Shown here: positions 8,577-19,583 of the stretch, in pieces
How the letters are laid out: each line of letters opens with the position of its first letter
How positions within the stretch are numbered: position 1 is the first letter of the stretch
Assembly (NCBI RefSeq): GCF_036607905.1
Contig: NZ_CP144555.1
Coordinates: 3,410,001-3,474,000 of the forward strand
Direction of reading: 5' to 3'
DNA: 64,000 nucleotides
Origin: Streptomyces sp. SCSIO 75703
Lineage (GTDB): Bacteria > Actinomycetota > Actinomycetes > Streptomycetales > Streptomycetaceae
Notes under the pieces: model-generated
The model's input: the letters and a program-made list of their open reading frames with translations, nothing else
The model's database searches: none
What the model was told of the DNA's origin: nothing
Translations under genes and position numbers: made by a program

Positions 8577-9685
8577 CGGACAGGACGAACGGGACGCCGG
8601 GCGCGAGGCGCGGACCCGGGACACCGGCCACGCCGAGGACGGCCGGCCACGGCCCGGACGGGCCCGCCGGCACCGGCGCGGGCGGGCTCGGCACCGGCAG
8701 CGGGACGGGCACGGGCAGCGGGGGCGGCTCCGCCGCGCGCCGGGCCGGGCCGGCCTGGCCCGCCTGGCTCTGGACGGCCGGGATCACGGCGGTGCTCGCC
8801 GGGGCCCCGCTCCTGGTGCGCGGGCGGCTGCCCGAACGCCTGGCGACCCACTGGAACTCCTCCGCCCCGGACGGGTCGATGCCGTTGTGGGCGGCGTCCG
8901 TCGTGCCCGCGCTGATCTGGCTGGCGACGGCGGCCGTGGTGATCCTGACGGCCCGGCGGACCGCCGGACTGTGGGCGGTCGTCCTGCTGCCGACCGGAAT
9001 CGTGCTGGGCGGGGCGCAGGCCGCCGTCGTGCGGTCCAACCTCGACCTCGCCGACTGGCACCAGGCCAGGATGCCGGGCTGGTGGGTCGCCGCGGTGCTG
9101 ATCGCCGCGACGCTCGCCGGGGTGGCGGGCTGGCTCCTCGTCACCCGGCGCCACGGCGACACCCACGGCGGCGGGGGCGGCGCGCCGGCGCTGGAGATCC
9201 CCGAGGGCCGTCGGATGGTGTGGTTCTCCCGCGCCGCCAACCCCTGGCTGCAACTGCTGGCCGCCGTCACCGGTCTCGGCGCCGTCGCCACGCTGGCCGC
9301 GCTCGCCGGGGGCCTCGCCGACCCGGGCGGACTGTGGGGGCTGTTCGCCGGACTGGCCGTCGCCTCGCTGGCAGGGGGCCTGTGCTCCTCGGTGCAGGCC
9401 CGGGTCTCGGAGCGGGGGCTGGAGATCTCCTTCGGGCCCTTCGGCCTGCTCCGGCGGCGCTGGGCCGCGGCCGACATCGTCACCGCCCGCGCGGAGCGGC
9501 GCACGCCCTCCCAGACCGGAGGCTGGGGGTACCGCTTCAGCGACCTGGGCACGACGGTCATGCTGCGCGCCGGGGAGTGCCTGGTGGTACGCCCCCGCGG
9601 GCGCCGTTCGGACTTCGCGGTGAGCGTCGACGACGCGGAACGGGGCGCGGCCCTGCTCAACGCGCTGGCCGGCCGCACGCGCTGA
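8573..9685 (+). CDS. DUF1648-containing multi-pass membrane protein
   Basis: A 370-residue protein. A Gly/Ala/Pro-rich cytoplasmic N-terminus of about 60 residues is followed by a DUF1648 signature (PERLATHWNSSAPDGSMPLW) between the first two of five or six predicted helices. A C-terminal PH-like soluble region (about 285-365) follows. Function is unknown; related proteins in Bacillus act as membrane sensors or immunity-like factors beside YtrA regulators. GTG 8573 overlaps the regulator stop. A long hairpin follows. Confidence 0.78.
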   Translation: MTDRTNGTPGARRGPGTPATPRTAGHGPDGPAGTGAGGLGTGSGTGTGSGGGSAARRAGPAWPAWLWTAGITAVLAGAPLLVRGRLPERLATHWNSSAPDGSMPLWAASVVPALIWLATAAVVILTARRTAGLWAVVLLPTGIVLGGAQAAVVRSNLDLADWHQARMPGWWVAAVLIAATLAGVAGWLLVTRRHGDTHGGGGGAPALEIPEGRRMVWFSRAANPWLQLLAAVTGLGAVATLAALAGGLADPGGLWGLFAGLAVASLAGGLCSSVQARVSERGLEISFGPFGLLRRRWAAADIVTARAERRTPSQTGGWGYRFSDLGTTVMLRAGECLVVRPRGRRSDFAVSVDDAERGAALLNALAGRTR

Positions 9686-9744
9686 CCGGCCGCACGGGCC
9701 GGCCGGCGCCCAGGCGCCGGAGCCGGCCGTCCGCCGCGGAGACC

Positions 9745-9784
9745 GGAACGCCGGGGCGGCCCGACTGGGCCGCCCCGGCGTTCC
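9745..9784. terminator. bidirectional terminator hairpin
   Basis: A perfect 18-bp stem (9745-9762 with 9767-9784) around a 4-nt loop, GACT. It lies between the DUF1648 gene and the convergent E2 gene of the first bkd operon, so it can serve both. Confidence 0.85.
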
Positions 9785-9800
9785 GTGTCCTGTCCCGCGC

Positions 9801-11261
9801 TCAGCCCCAGGTGAGCAGGCGCTTGGGGCGTTCCAGGATCGCCGCCACGTCGGCGAGGACCTTGGAACCCAGCTCCCCGTCGACCAGGCGGTGGTCGAAG
9901 CTGAGCGCCAGGGTGGTGACCTGGCGCGGCTTCACCTTGCCCTTGTGCACCCACGGCTGGAGCTTGATCGCGCCGACCGCGAGGATCGCGGACTCCCCCG
10001 GGTTGAGGATCGGCGTGCCGGTGTCGACGCCGAAGACGCCGACGTTGGTGATGGTCACCGTGCCGCCCTGCATCGCGGCCGGGGAGGTCTTGCCCTCCCG
10101 GGCCGTCGCCACCAGTTCGCCCAGGGACGCGGCCAGTTGCGGCAGCGTCCGGCTGTGGGCGTCCTTGATGTTCGGCACGATCAGGCCGCGCGGGGTGGCC
10201 GCGGCGATGCCCAGGTTGACGTAGTGCTTGACCACGATCTCCTGGTTCGCCTCGTCCCAGGAGGCGTTGATCTCCGGGTTGCGCCGGATGGCGACCAGCA
10301 GGGCCTTGGAGATCAGGAGCAGCGGGTTGACCCGCAGGCCCTCGAAGTCGCGGTCCTGCTTCAGCTCCTCGACCAGCTTCATGGTGCGCGTCACGTCGAC
10401 GGTCACGAACTCCGTGACGTGCGGCGCGGTGAAGGCCGAGCCGACCATCGCCGCGGCCGTCGCCTTGCGGACGCCCTTGACCGGCACGCGGGTCTCGCGC
10501 CCCGTGTCGTACGACACCGCCGCCGGGGACGCGGCGGCCGCCGGCGCGGCCGGGGCCGGTTCGGCGGCCGGCGCGGGAGCGGGGGCGGGCGCCGCCGCGG
10601 CGTGCACGTCCTCGCGGGTGATGACGCCGTCCGGGCCGGAGGGCACCACGGTCGTCAGGTCGACGCCGAGGTCCTTCGCCAGCTTGCGCACCGGCGGCTT
10701 GGCCAGCGGGCGTTGCGGGGCGGCGGGGGCCCGCCCGTTCGCCGGGGCCCGCCCGTTCGGCGCGGCGGGCCCGGCGGCCGGCTCCGCGGCGGCCGGCTCC
10801 GCGGCGGCCGGGGCGCCCTTGCGGGGGCGGCGGCGGGTCGAGGAGGTGGCCACGCCGTAGCCGACCAGGACGGGCTGGCGGCCCTCCTTGCGCGGCTCCC
10901 CGGCGGCCTCGGCCGGCGCGGCGGCCGGCTCCGGCGCGGTCCCGGCCGCGGCCTCCCCCGCCGGGGCGGGGCCCTGCGCGGCGGCGGGCGCCGCGGCGCC
11001 GCCGCCGACGGCGACCGCGATGATCGAGGTGCCCACGTCGACCGTGGTGCCCTCGGGGAAGTGCAGGGCGCTTACCACGCCGTCGTAGGGGATGGGGAGT
11101 TCGACGGCGGCCTTGGCCGTCTCGACCTCGCACACCACCTGGCCGTCGGTGACCGTGTCACCGGGCTTGACGTACCACGTGAGGATCTCGGCCTCGGTCA
11201 GCCCCTCGCCCACGTCGGGCATCTTGAACTCGCGTACCGAGCTGTCGGTCATCGTCGTCAC
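9801..11261 (-). CDS. bkdC: branched-chain 2-oxoacid dehydrogenase E2 (dihydrolipoamide acyltransferase), operon 1
   Basis: A 486-residue acyltransferase, the core of the complex that converts branched 2-oxoacids to acyl-CoAs. An N-terminal lipoyl domain (about 10-85) has K50 in VETAKAAVE as lipoylation site. An Ala/Pro-rich linker, a peripheral-subunit-binding domain (about 190-225, VRKLAKDLGVDLTTVVPSGPDGVITREDV) and a catalytic domain ending with the active motif DHRLVDGE follow. The acyl-CoAs prime branched fatty acids and supply polyketide precursors. GTG 11261 has GAGGAGAGG upstream; ATG 11252 is an alternative. It is last of three genes, 9 bp after bkdB. No E3 gene is nearby. Confidence 0.92.
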   Translation of the reverse strand: MTTMTDSSVREFKMPDVGEGLTEAEILTWYVKPGDTVTDGQVVCEVETAKAAVELPIPYDGVVSALHFPEGTTVDVGTSIIAVAVGGGAAAPAAAQGPAPAGEAAAGTAPEPAAAPAEAAGEPRKEGRQPVLVGYGVATSSTRRRPRKGAPAAAEPAAAEPAAGPAAPNGRAPANGRAPAAPQRPLAKPPVRKLAKDLGVDLTTVVPSGPDGVITREDVHAAAAPAPAPAPAAEPAPAAPAAAASPAAVSYDTGRETRVPVKGVRKATAAAMVGSAFTAPHVTEFVTVDVTRTMKLVEELKQDRDFEGLRVNPLLLISKALLVAIRRNPEINASWDEANQEIVVKHYVNLGIAAATPRGLIVPNIKDAHSRTLPQLAASLGELVATAREGKTSPAAMQGGTVTITNVGVFGVDTGTPILNPGESAILAVGAIKLQPWVHKGKVKPRQVTTLALSFDHRLVDGELGSKVLADVAAILERPKRLLTWG

Positions 11262-11270
11262 GGCCTCTCC

Positions 11271-12257
<987 letters not shown>

Positions 12258-12258
12258 C

Positions 12259-13455
12259 TCAGACCCCCTCGGAGTCCGCGAACGACGCCTGGTAGGCGGC
12301 GAACTGGGCCCGTTCCTCGTCGACGAGCGCGTGCCCGTCCGCGTACACGTTCTCGAAGACGGCGAAGCGGTCCGGGTCCGGCATGGCGCGGACCGCCTCC
12401 CGCACCCGCCTGCCCAGCGTCTCGCTCTCGGCCTCCAGCTCGCCGAAGAACGCCTCGTCCGCGTGGCCGTCGGCCTCCAGGTGGCGGCGCAGGCGCAGGA
12501 TCGGGTCCTTGGCCTCCCAGGCGGCCCGCTCGTCGTCGTGGCGGTAGCGGGAGGGGTCGTCGGAGGTGGTGTGGGCGCCCATGCGGTAGGTGAACGCCTC
12601 GATGAGCGCCGGGCCCTCGCCGCGCCGGGCCCGCTCCAGCGCCCAGCGGGTGACCGCGAGGGAGGCGAGCACGTCGTTGCCGTCCACGCGGACGCCGGGG
12701 AAGCCGAAGCCCTGGGCGCGCTGGTAGAGCGGCACCCGGGTCTGCTTCTCGTTGGACTCGGAGATGGCCCACTGGTTGTTCTGGCAGAAGAACACGACGG
12801 GGGCGTTGTAGACCGCGGCGAAGTTGAACGCCTCGCTGACGTCGCCCTGGCTGGAGGCGCCGTCGCCGAAGTAGGCGATCACGGCCGAGTCGGCGCCGTC
12901 CTTGGCGACGCCCATGGCGTAGCCGGTGGCGTGCAGCGCCTGGGAGCCGATGACGATCGTGTAGAGGTGGAAGTTGTTGCCGTTGGGGTCCCAGCCGCCG
13001 TTGTTCACCCCGCGGAACATGCCGAGGAGGTTGGTCGGGTCCACCCCGCGGCACCAGGCGACACCGTGTTCGCGGTAGGTGGGGAAGACGTAGTCGTCCT
13101 CGCGGGTGGCCCGGCCGGAGCCGATCTGGGCGGCCTCCTGGCCGAGCAGCGAGGCCCACAGGCCCAGCTCGCCCTGGCGCTGGAGAGAGGTGGCCTCGGC
13201 GTCGAAACGCCGGGTCAGCACCATGTCGCGGTAGAGGGCGCGCAGCTCGTCGGCGGTGATGCCGTCGACGTACGACGCGTACTCCGCGTCGGCGGCGTTC
13301 TTGACGCGCTTGCCCTCGGGCGTCAGCAACTGCACGAGCTGCGTCTCGGAGCCCTTCTTCGCGGTGGTGCGGGTGGTGCGTTTGGTGCCGGTGGTGCTGG
13401 CCTTGCCTCCGGCGCTGCGTCGCGGCTTGCGCGCGGCAGTGCTCTCCACGGTCAC
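12259..13455 (-). CDS. bkdA: branched-chain 2-oxoacid dehydrogenase E1 alpha, operon 1
   Basis: A 398-residue TPP-binding alpha subunit. The TPP-binding region is visible around [42 protein letters not shown] (GDG...NN motif, about residues 205-245). The first 45 residues are Lys/Arg/Thr-rich and look disordered. GTG 13455 was chosen because GGAGGA precedes it; an upstream extension of the frame lacks family similarity. It is the first gene of the operon and faces the divergent DosR-like regulator across a 335-bp intergenic region with a sharp AT-rich palindrome. Confidence 0.92.
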   Translation of the reverse strand: MTVESTAARKPRRSAGGKASTTGTKRTTRTTAKKGSETQLVQLLTPEGKRVKNAADAEYASYVDGITADELRALYRDMVLTRRFDAEATSLQRQGELGLWASLLGQEAAQIGSGRATREDDYVFPTYREHGVAWCRGVDPTNLLGMFRGVNNGGWDPNGNNFHLYTIVIGSQALHATGYAMGVAKDGADSAVIAYFGDGASSQGDVSEAFNFAAVYNAPVVFFCQNNQWAISESNEKQTRVPLYQRAQGFGFPGVRVDGNDVLASLAVTRWALERARRGEGPALIEAFTYRMGAHTTSDDPSRYRHDDERAAWEAKDPILRLRRHLEADGHADEAFFGELEAESETLGRRVREAVRAMPDPDRFAVFENVYADGHALVDEERAQFAAYQASFADSEGV

Positions 13456-13674
13456 GTGTGCTCCTCCGTCGGTCCGGCGCCCGGGTTCGCCGGGTGCTGG
13501 GATTCCCCCGGCTCCGTTCAGGAGACGGGGGAGCGGCTCGCCCGAGCCCCTCCGACGCACAGGGTGGGTGCGGACCGGACGGGGTCAGGCGTGACAGGTG
13601 CCCCGGCGAGCGCCCTGCACAAGGCACGTTACCCAGTGCTCCACATTTCTGTGAAACCCTGCCTGACCTGCGTT

Positions 13675-13696
13675 TTTACTTGGGTTTCCAAGTAAA
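13675..13696. promoter_or_regulatory. palindromic operator-like site between bkdA and the response regulator
   Basis: Perfect 9-bp arms, TTTACTTGG and CCAAGTAAA, separated by GTTT. The site is strikingly A/T-rich for this genome. It lies 220 bp upstream of bkdA and 95 bp upstream of the response-regulator start, so one bound protein could affect both. It does not resemble the sites in front of the second bkd operon. It is not followed by a T-run, so an operator is more likely than a terminator. Confidence 0.6.
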
Positions 13697-13790
13697 TCGG
13701 CACAGTCCGGAACAGGTGCTGGTCAACAGCCTCGCAGGGGGCCGGAACAACGGCACGTTATCCCGGCCACCCCGGGCACGGGAAGACTTG

Positions 13791-14465
13791 GTGTGTTTGA
13801 CTGACCTCGTGCGCGAAAGTGAACAAATCCGGGTATTCCTCCTTGATGACCACGAGGTGGTCCGCCGGGGGGTGCACGAGCTGCTCGCCGGGGAGCCCGA
13901 CATCGAGGTGGTCGGCGAGGCCGGGACGGCGGCCGACGCCCTGGCGCGCATCCCCGCTGCCCGGCCCGACGTGGCCGTGCTGGACGTCCGGCTGCCGGAC
14001 GGCAGCGGGGTGGAGGTCTGCCGCGAGATCCGCTCCGGCGACGAGTCCGTGCGGTGCCTCATGCTCACCTCCTTCTCCGACGACGAGGCCCTCTTCGACG
14101 CGATCATGGCCGGGGCGGCCGGCTACGTCCTCAAGGACATCCGGGGCACCGAACTGCTCTCCGCCGTACGGGACGTCGCCGCCGGCCGGTCGCTGCTGGA
14201 CCCCTCGGCCACCGCGCGGGTGCTGCAACGGCTGCGGGAGGGCGAGCGGCGCGGCGACGACCGGCTGGCCCGCCTCACCGAGCAGGAGCGGCGCATCCTG
14301 GAGCTGATCGGCGAGGGGCTCACCAACCGCGCCATCGGCGAGCGCCTGCACCTCGCCGAGAAGACCATCAAGAACTACGTCTCCAGTCTGCTGGCCAAGC
14401 TGGGGATGCAGCGGCGCTCCCAGGCCGCCGCGTTCGTCGCCCGGATGCAGGCCGAGCACCGCTGA
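13791..14465 (+). CDS. orphan NarL/LuxR-type response regulator, DosR/DevR-like
   Basis: A 224-residue regulator. The receiver domain (about 12-130) has acidic pair D19/D20, phospho-acceptor D65 in [12 protein letters not shown]93 and K115. A LuxR-type HTH (about 158-215) contains [29 protein letters not shown]. Long blocks match mycobacterial DosR/DevR. It corresponds in position to the S. coelicolor orphan regulator SCO3818. No histidine kinase is adjacent. GTG 13791 has GGAAG 5 bases upstream; TTG 13797 and GTG 13809 are weaker alternatives. It is divergent from bkdABC. Confidence 0.88.
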   Translation: MCLTDLVRESEQIRVFLLDDHEVVRRGVHELLAGEPDIEVVGEAGTAADALARIPAARPDVAVLDVRLPDGSGVEVCREIRSGDESVRCLMLTSFSDDEALFDAIMAGAAGYVLKDIRGTELLSAVRDVAAGRSLLDPSATARVLQRLREGERRGDDRLARLTEQERRILELIGEGLTNRAIGERLHLAEKTIKNYVSSLLAKLGMQRRSQAAAFVARMQAEHR

Positions 14466-14523
14466 CCCGGGGCGCCGGCCGGCCGTACGGGCGGGGGCCG
14501 TGGGTGCCGGTGCGGACGCGGAC

Positions 14524-14589
14524 CGACGGGTGACGGACCCGGGCCGGTGGCGCGGTGCGACGGGTGACGGACCCGGGCCGGTGGCGCGG
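14524..14589 (+). repeat. tandem direct repeat, 32 bp x 2
   Basis: Bases 14524-14555 and 14558-14589 are identical 32-bp copies separated by 2 bp. They lie in the intergenic stretch between the response regulator and the PPOX-like gene, about 100 bp upstream of the latter's start. Confidence 0.85.
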
Positions 14590-14686
14590 AGCGCCTGCCC
14601 GGTCCGCCGCATTCGGGACTTACGTCCCCCCGCACCGGGGGCGGGCGACTCTGTGCGGGACGCGTCCGCTCACGCACAGTGAGTAC

Positions 14687-15133
14687 ATGCGTTCCGACGA
14701 ACAGCTCGCGGTCGGCCTGCTGGGCCGCACCGCCTACGGCCGGGCGGCCACCAGTCTGCGCGCCCTGCCCACCCTCGCCTTCGCGCGGCACATCGTGGCC
14801 GACGGCCACGTCCTGCTGCGCATGCCCCGAAGCTGCGGATACCACGAGGTCTGCGCCGGGAGCGTCGTCGCCTACGGCTCGGACAACCTCGGCTCGGCCC
14901 GGCCGGGCGAGGGGCTGTGGGCCGTGCAGGTGGTGGGCCGCTGCGAGCCGCACGAGCCGACCGCCGCCGAGATCGAGCGGTTCGGCCCGGCCCCGCTCCA
15001 GGTGGACGGCGAACCGTACGACCCCGTCTACCTGCGCATCGAGCCGCGCTTCGGCACCGTGCACTCCGCGGAGGGCGTCCCGGGACAGCAGTCCGCCTCC
15101 GCGCTGCGGACCACCGCCCCCGGCGAGCGCTGA
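14687..15133 (+). CDS. pyridoxamine 5'-phosphate oxidase-like (FMN-binding split barrel) protein
   Basis: A 148-residue protein of the PPOX/FMN split-barrel type. The pattern LAFARHIVADGHVLLRMPR...GSVVAYGSDNL..ARPGEGLWAVQVVGRCEPHEP fits this fold. Members use FMN or F420, or only bind heme/flavin; this one's activity cannot be assigned. ATG 14687 is preferred over a longer open frame because the barrel begins at once. No clear ribosome site is present. The next gene is convergent, across a strong hairpin. Confidence 0.75.
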   Translation: MRSDEQLAVGLLGRTAYGRAATSLRALPTLAFARHIVADGHVLLRMPRSCGYHEVCAGSVVAYGSDNLGSARPGEGLWAVQVVGRCEPHEPTAAEIERFGPAPLQVDGEPYDPVYLRIEPRFGTVHSAEGVPGQQSASALRTTAPGER

Positions 15134-15159
15134 GCGCCCGGGACCGCACCCCCGACGTG

Positions 15160-15197
15160 CCGCGCGCGTGCGCCCTCGTCGGGGCGCACGCGCGCGG
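15160..15197. terminator. bidirectional terminator hairpin
   Basis: A perfect 16-bp stem (15160-15175 with 15182-15197) with a 6-nt loop, followed on the plus strand by TCGTTTA. It separates the PPOX-like gene from the convergent kinase. Confidence 0.8.
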
Positions 15198-15227
15198 CGG
15201 TCGTTTAAGGGGTCCGGCGGGCCCGGG

Positions 15228-16811
<1,584 letters not shown>

Positions 16812-17157
16812 CAGTCCTCGCCGTCGTTTCTGCCCGCGGTGCGCGCGGTGTTGTCACGGTCTCCGTCGGCCACGCTACAGCCTTCGCAGGGGCCTCCGGT
16901 CCGAGATGGGCGCCAGGACCGGCACGAGACGGACCGGTCATGAAACCCCGCTCCCGCGCCGTCGTGCAAATTCCGCGCACCGGCCGTGTGCCCGCTGTAA
17001 CGCTTCCGCGACGCTTCTTTCGCGTACGGTCACGGAACGGGCACCGCGCTTGACGTGTCGGTGCCCTGGGGCAGACTTGGCCGGGAATAACACTTTCGAT
17101 CAACGAGCGCTCGCGTCGCTGCCTCCGGCGCCGGAGCGCCGACGGGGGACACGGATC
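16812..17157. promoter_or_regulatory. divergent promoter region between two kinases
   Basis: A 346-bp gap between divergent kinase genes with no supported gene. On the plus strand TTGACG (17050-17055) and CAGACT (17072-17077), spaced 16 bp, make a plausible sigma-70-type promoter about 80 bp before the downstream kinase. I did not identify a clear minus-strand promoter. Confidence 0.45.
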
Positions 17158-18786
17158 ATGAGCCAGGACGCCGGACAGGGCCGGTACGCGGGGCGCGCGC
17201 TCGCCGGCGGCCGCTACCAGCTTCGCGACTTGCTCGGCGAGGGCGGCATGGCCTCGGTCCACCTGGCGTACGACTCGGTACTGGACCGGCAGGTCGCCGT
17301 CAAGACCCTCCACACCGAGCTGGGCCGCGAGCAGGCGTTCCGCGAGCGTTTCCGCCGCGAGGCACAGGCCGTGGCGAAGCTCACCCACACCAACATCGTC
17401 TCCGTCTTCGACACCGGCGAGGACGACGTCGACGGTCTCACCACGCCGTACATCGTCATGGAGTACGTGGAGGGCCGCCCGCTCGGCTCCGTGCTCGACG
17501 AGGACGTCCGGCGCCAGGGCGCCATGCCCGTCGACCAGGCCCTTGAGGTCACCGCCGACGTGCTGGCCGCCCTGGAGATCAGCCACGAGATGGGCCTGGT
17601 CCACCGGGACATCAAGCCGGGCAACGTGATGGTGACCAAGCGCGGCGTGGTCAAGGTGATGGACTTCGGCATCGCCCGCGCCATGCAGTCCGGCGTCACG
17701 TCCATGACGCAGACCGGCATGGTCGTCGGCACCCCGCAGTACCTCTCGCCGGAACAGGCCCTCGGCCGCGGCGTGGACGCCCGCTCCGACCTGTACTCGG
17801 TCGGCATCATGCTCTTCCAGCTCGTCACCGGGCGGCTGCCCTTCGACGCGGACTCGCCGCTGGCCATCGCCTACGCCCACGTGCAGGAGGAGCCGGTCGC
17901 CCCCTCCTCGGTGAACCGCTCGGTGCCGCCGGCCGTGGACGCGCTGATCGGCCGCGCGCTGCGCAAGAACCCCAACGAACGCTTCCCCAGCGCCGAGGCG
18001 ATGCGGTCCGAGTGCCTGCGGGTGGCGGCCTCCGTCCAGGCGGCCCCGCCGAGCATCGTCCCCGGCGCCGCCACGGGCAGCGGCGCGGGCGTCGGCTCCG
18101 CCGTGTTCCCTCCCGTCGACCAGGGCACCCCGGCGCCGACCGGCCCGGTCCAGACGCCCTACCAGCCCGCCCCCCAGCAGCAGCACCCCTACGGCACCCC
18201 GGCACCGACCCCGTCCTACGGCTACCCGCAGCAGGGCGGCTACCCGACGCCGCACGGCACGGGCTACCCGCAGCAGGGCACGCCGACGCCCCCGCCCTAC
18301 GCCGTCGGGCCCCCCTCGCAGGGCGGCGGCGGCCGGGGCGGCAAGGGCATGCTCGTCGGGATGGTCGCGGGGGCCGTCCTGGTGGCCGGCGGTCTGATCG
18401 GCGCGCTGATGTACGCCAACGCGGGCGACGGCAAGGACGACCGGGCCGGGGGCGGCGCCTCCGCGTCCGCCTCGGCGTCGAAGGCCGAGGGGTACCGGGG
18501 CCCGGACAAGAGCAAGCAGATCGACTCCGACAAGTGCACGGAGCCCGACGAGTCGTACAACGACCCCGACAAGGTCAAGGTGCCCGACTTCACCTTCAAG
18601 CACATCGACTCGGTCAAGGAGTGCTTCCAGGCCGCGGGCTGGCAGATGAAGATCGTCCACGTGGACGAGAACACCTACGGCGAGGGCTCGGTCCGCGACC
18701 AGTTCCCCTCGGCGGGCACGGACGTCGACCCCGACGACATGCCGGAGATCCAGCTCAAGGTCTCGACGGGCAACCCCGCCTCCTGA
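17158..18786 (+). CDS. transmembrane Ser/Thr protein kinase with one PASTA domain
   Basis: A 542-residue kinase. The catalytic domain covers about 18-285, with LGEGGMASV, K49, D151 in LVHRDIKPGN, D169 in MDFG, and SMTQTGMVVGTPQYLSPE in the activation loop. A Pro/Gln/Tyr-rich linker with YGTPAPTPSYGYPQQ-like repeats follows, then one helix (MLVGMVAGAVLVAGGLIGALMY, about 397-420). The external region includes one PASTA-like unit (VKVPDFTFKHIDSVKECFQAAGW...). PASTA units bind peptidoglycan fragments or lipid II, so wall sensing is possible. The first ATG after the purine-rich GGGGGAC site was used. Confidence 0.92.
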   Translation: MSQDAGQGRYAGRALAGGRYQLRDLLGEGGMASVHLAYDSVLDRQVAVKTLHTELGREQAFRERFRREAQAVAKLTHTNIVSVFDTGEDDVDGLTTPYIVMEYVEGRPLGSVLDEDVRRQGAMPVDQALEVTADVLAALEISHEMGLVHRDIKPGNVMVTKRGVVKVMDFGIARAMQSGVTSMTQTGMVVGTPQYLSPEQALGRGVDARSDLYSVGIMLFQLVTGRLPFDADSPLAIAYAHVQEEPVAPSSVNRSVPPAVDALIGRALRKNPNERFPSAEAMRSECLRVAASVQAAPPSIVPGAATGSGAGVGSAVFPPVDQGTPAPTGPVQTPYQPAPQQQHPYGTPAPTPSYGYPQQGGYPTPHGTGYPQQGTPTPPPYAVGPPSQGGGGRGGKGMLVGMVAGAVLVAGGLIGALMYANAGDGKDDRAGGGASASASASKAEGYRGPDKSKQIDSDKCTEPDESYNDPDKVKVPDFTFKHIDSVKECFQAAGWQMKIVHVDENTYGEGSVRDQFPSAGTDVDPDDMPEIQLKVSTGNPAS

Positions 18787-18803
18787 CCCCCTCCCGCCCG
18801 CGA

Positions 18804-18839
18804 CGAAGGGCCCGGCAGCCGGTGCTGCCGGGCCCTTCG
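18804..18839. terminator. bidirectional terminator hairpin
   Basis: A perfect 16-bp stem (18804-18819 with 18824-18839), loop CGGT, between the kinase stop and the convergent Bpa gene. Confidence 0.85.
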
Positions 18840-18864
18840 CGCACGTGGTGCGGTGAGGGGTGTC

Positions 18865-19404
18865 TCAGAGGTAGGGCCCGCCGGTACGACCGCCGGGGTG
18901 GGGTTCGTCGCCGTCGTGCCCGGCGCCGGGCGGCAGGGCGCGGCGCATCTGCTCGAGCTGGGCGCGGGCGGCCATCTGCTGGGCGAACAGCGTGGTCTGG
19001 ATGCCGTGGAAGAGCCCCTCCAGCCAGCCGACCAACTGGGCCTGCGCGATCCGCAACTCGGCGTCGGTGGGCGTGGCTCCGTCCGTGAAGGGCAGCGAGA
19101 GCCGCTCCAGCTCCTCGACCAGCTCGGGCGCCAGGCCGTCCTCCAGTTCCTTGACGGAACTGGCGTGGATCTCCTTGAGCCGGACCCGGCTCGCCTCGTC
19201 CAGCGGCGCGACCCGCACCTCCTCGAGCAACTGCTTGATCATGCTGCCGATCCGCATGACCTTGGCAGGCTGCTCGACCTGCTCCGTCACCGGGATCTCC
19301 CGGTCCTCGCCGCCGTCTCCGCCGCCGCTGAGCGCCATTCCGTCCTGGCCGACGACCAGGATCTGGGGCTTCTCCGGCGACCTGTCGTTCCTCGGCATCT
19401 CCAT
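18865..19404 (-). CDS. bpa: bacterial proteasome activator (Bpa/PafE, DUF2587)
   Basis: A 179-residue, mostly helical protein. The conserved core EQPAKVMRIGSMIKQLLEEVR...ELRIAQAQLVGWLEGLFHGIQTTLFAQQ (about 45-150) is the DUF2587 four-helix bundle of Bpa/PafE. The C-terminus GPYL corresponds to the GQYL motif with which mycobacterial Bpa docks into the 20S proteasome alpha ring. It would open the gate for ATP-independent degradation of unfolded proteins. ATG 19404 (MEMPRN) or ATG 19398 are both possible. The Pup-proteasome genes are not in the window. Confidence 0.88.
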   Translation of the reverse strand: MEMPRNDRSPEKPQILVVGQDGMALSGGGDGGEDREIPVTEQVEQPAKVMRIGSMIKQLLEEVRVAPLDEASRVRLKEIHASSVKELEDGLAPELVEELERLSLPFTDGATPTDAELRIAQAQLVGWLEGLFHGIQTTLFAQQMAARAQLEQMRRALPPGAGHDGDEPHPGGRTGGPYL

Positions 19405-19583
19405 GCGTCCATTGTCGCGCACCCGGCGTTCCTGTCCGAGTGGCGCCCCCCGGTCCGGCGCCGTTCTCGCGTTCGGCGGCATCCGGAATGCCGCGAGGTC
19501 CGGGGAATGTGACGCTTGTCCCGTCGACCGCGCCGGCGGACCGGGGTCGACCGAGCCGATCCGGACCGGGAGGGGGTCTCCGT

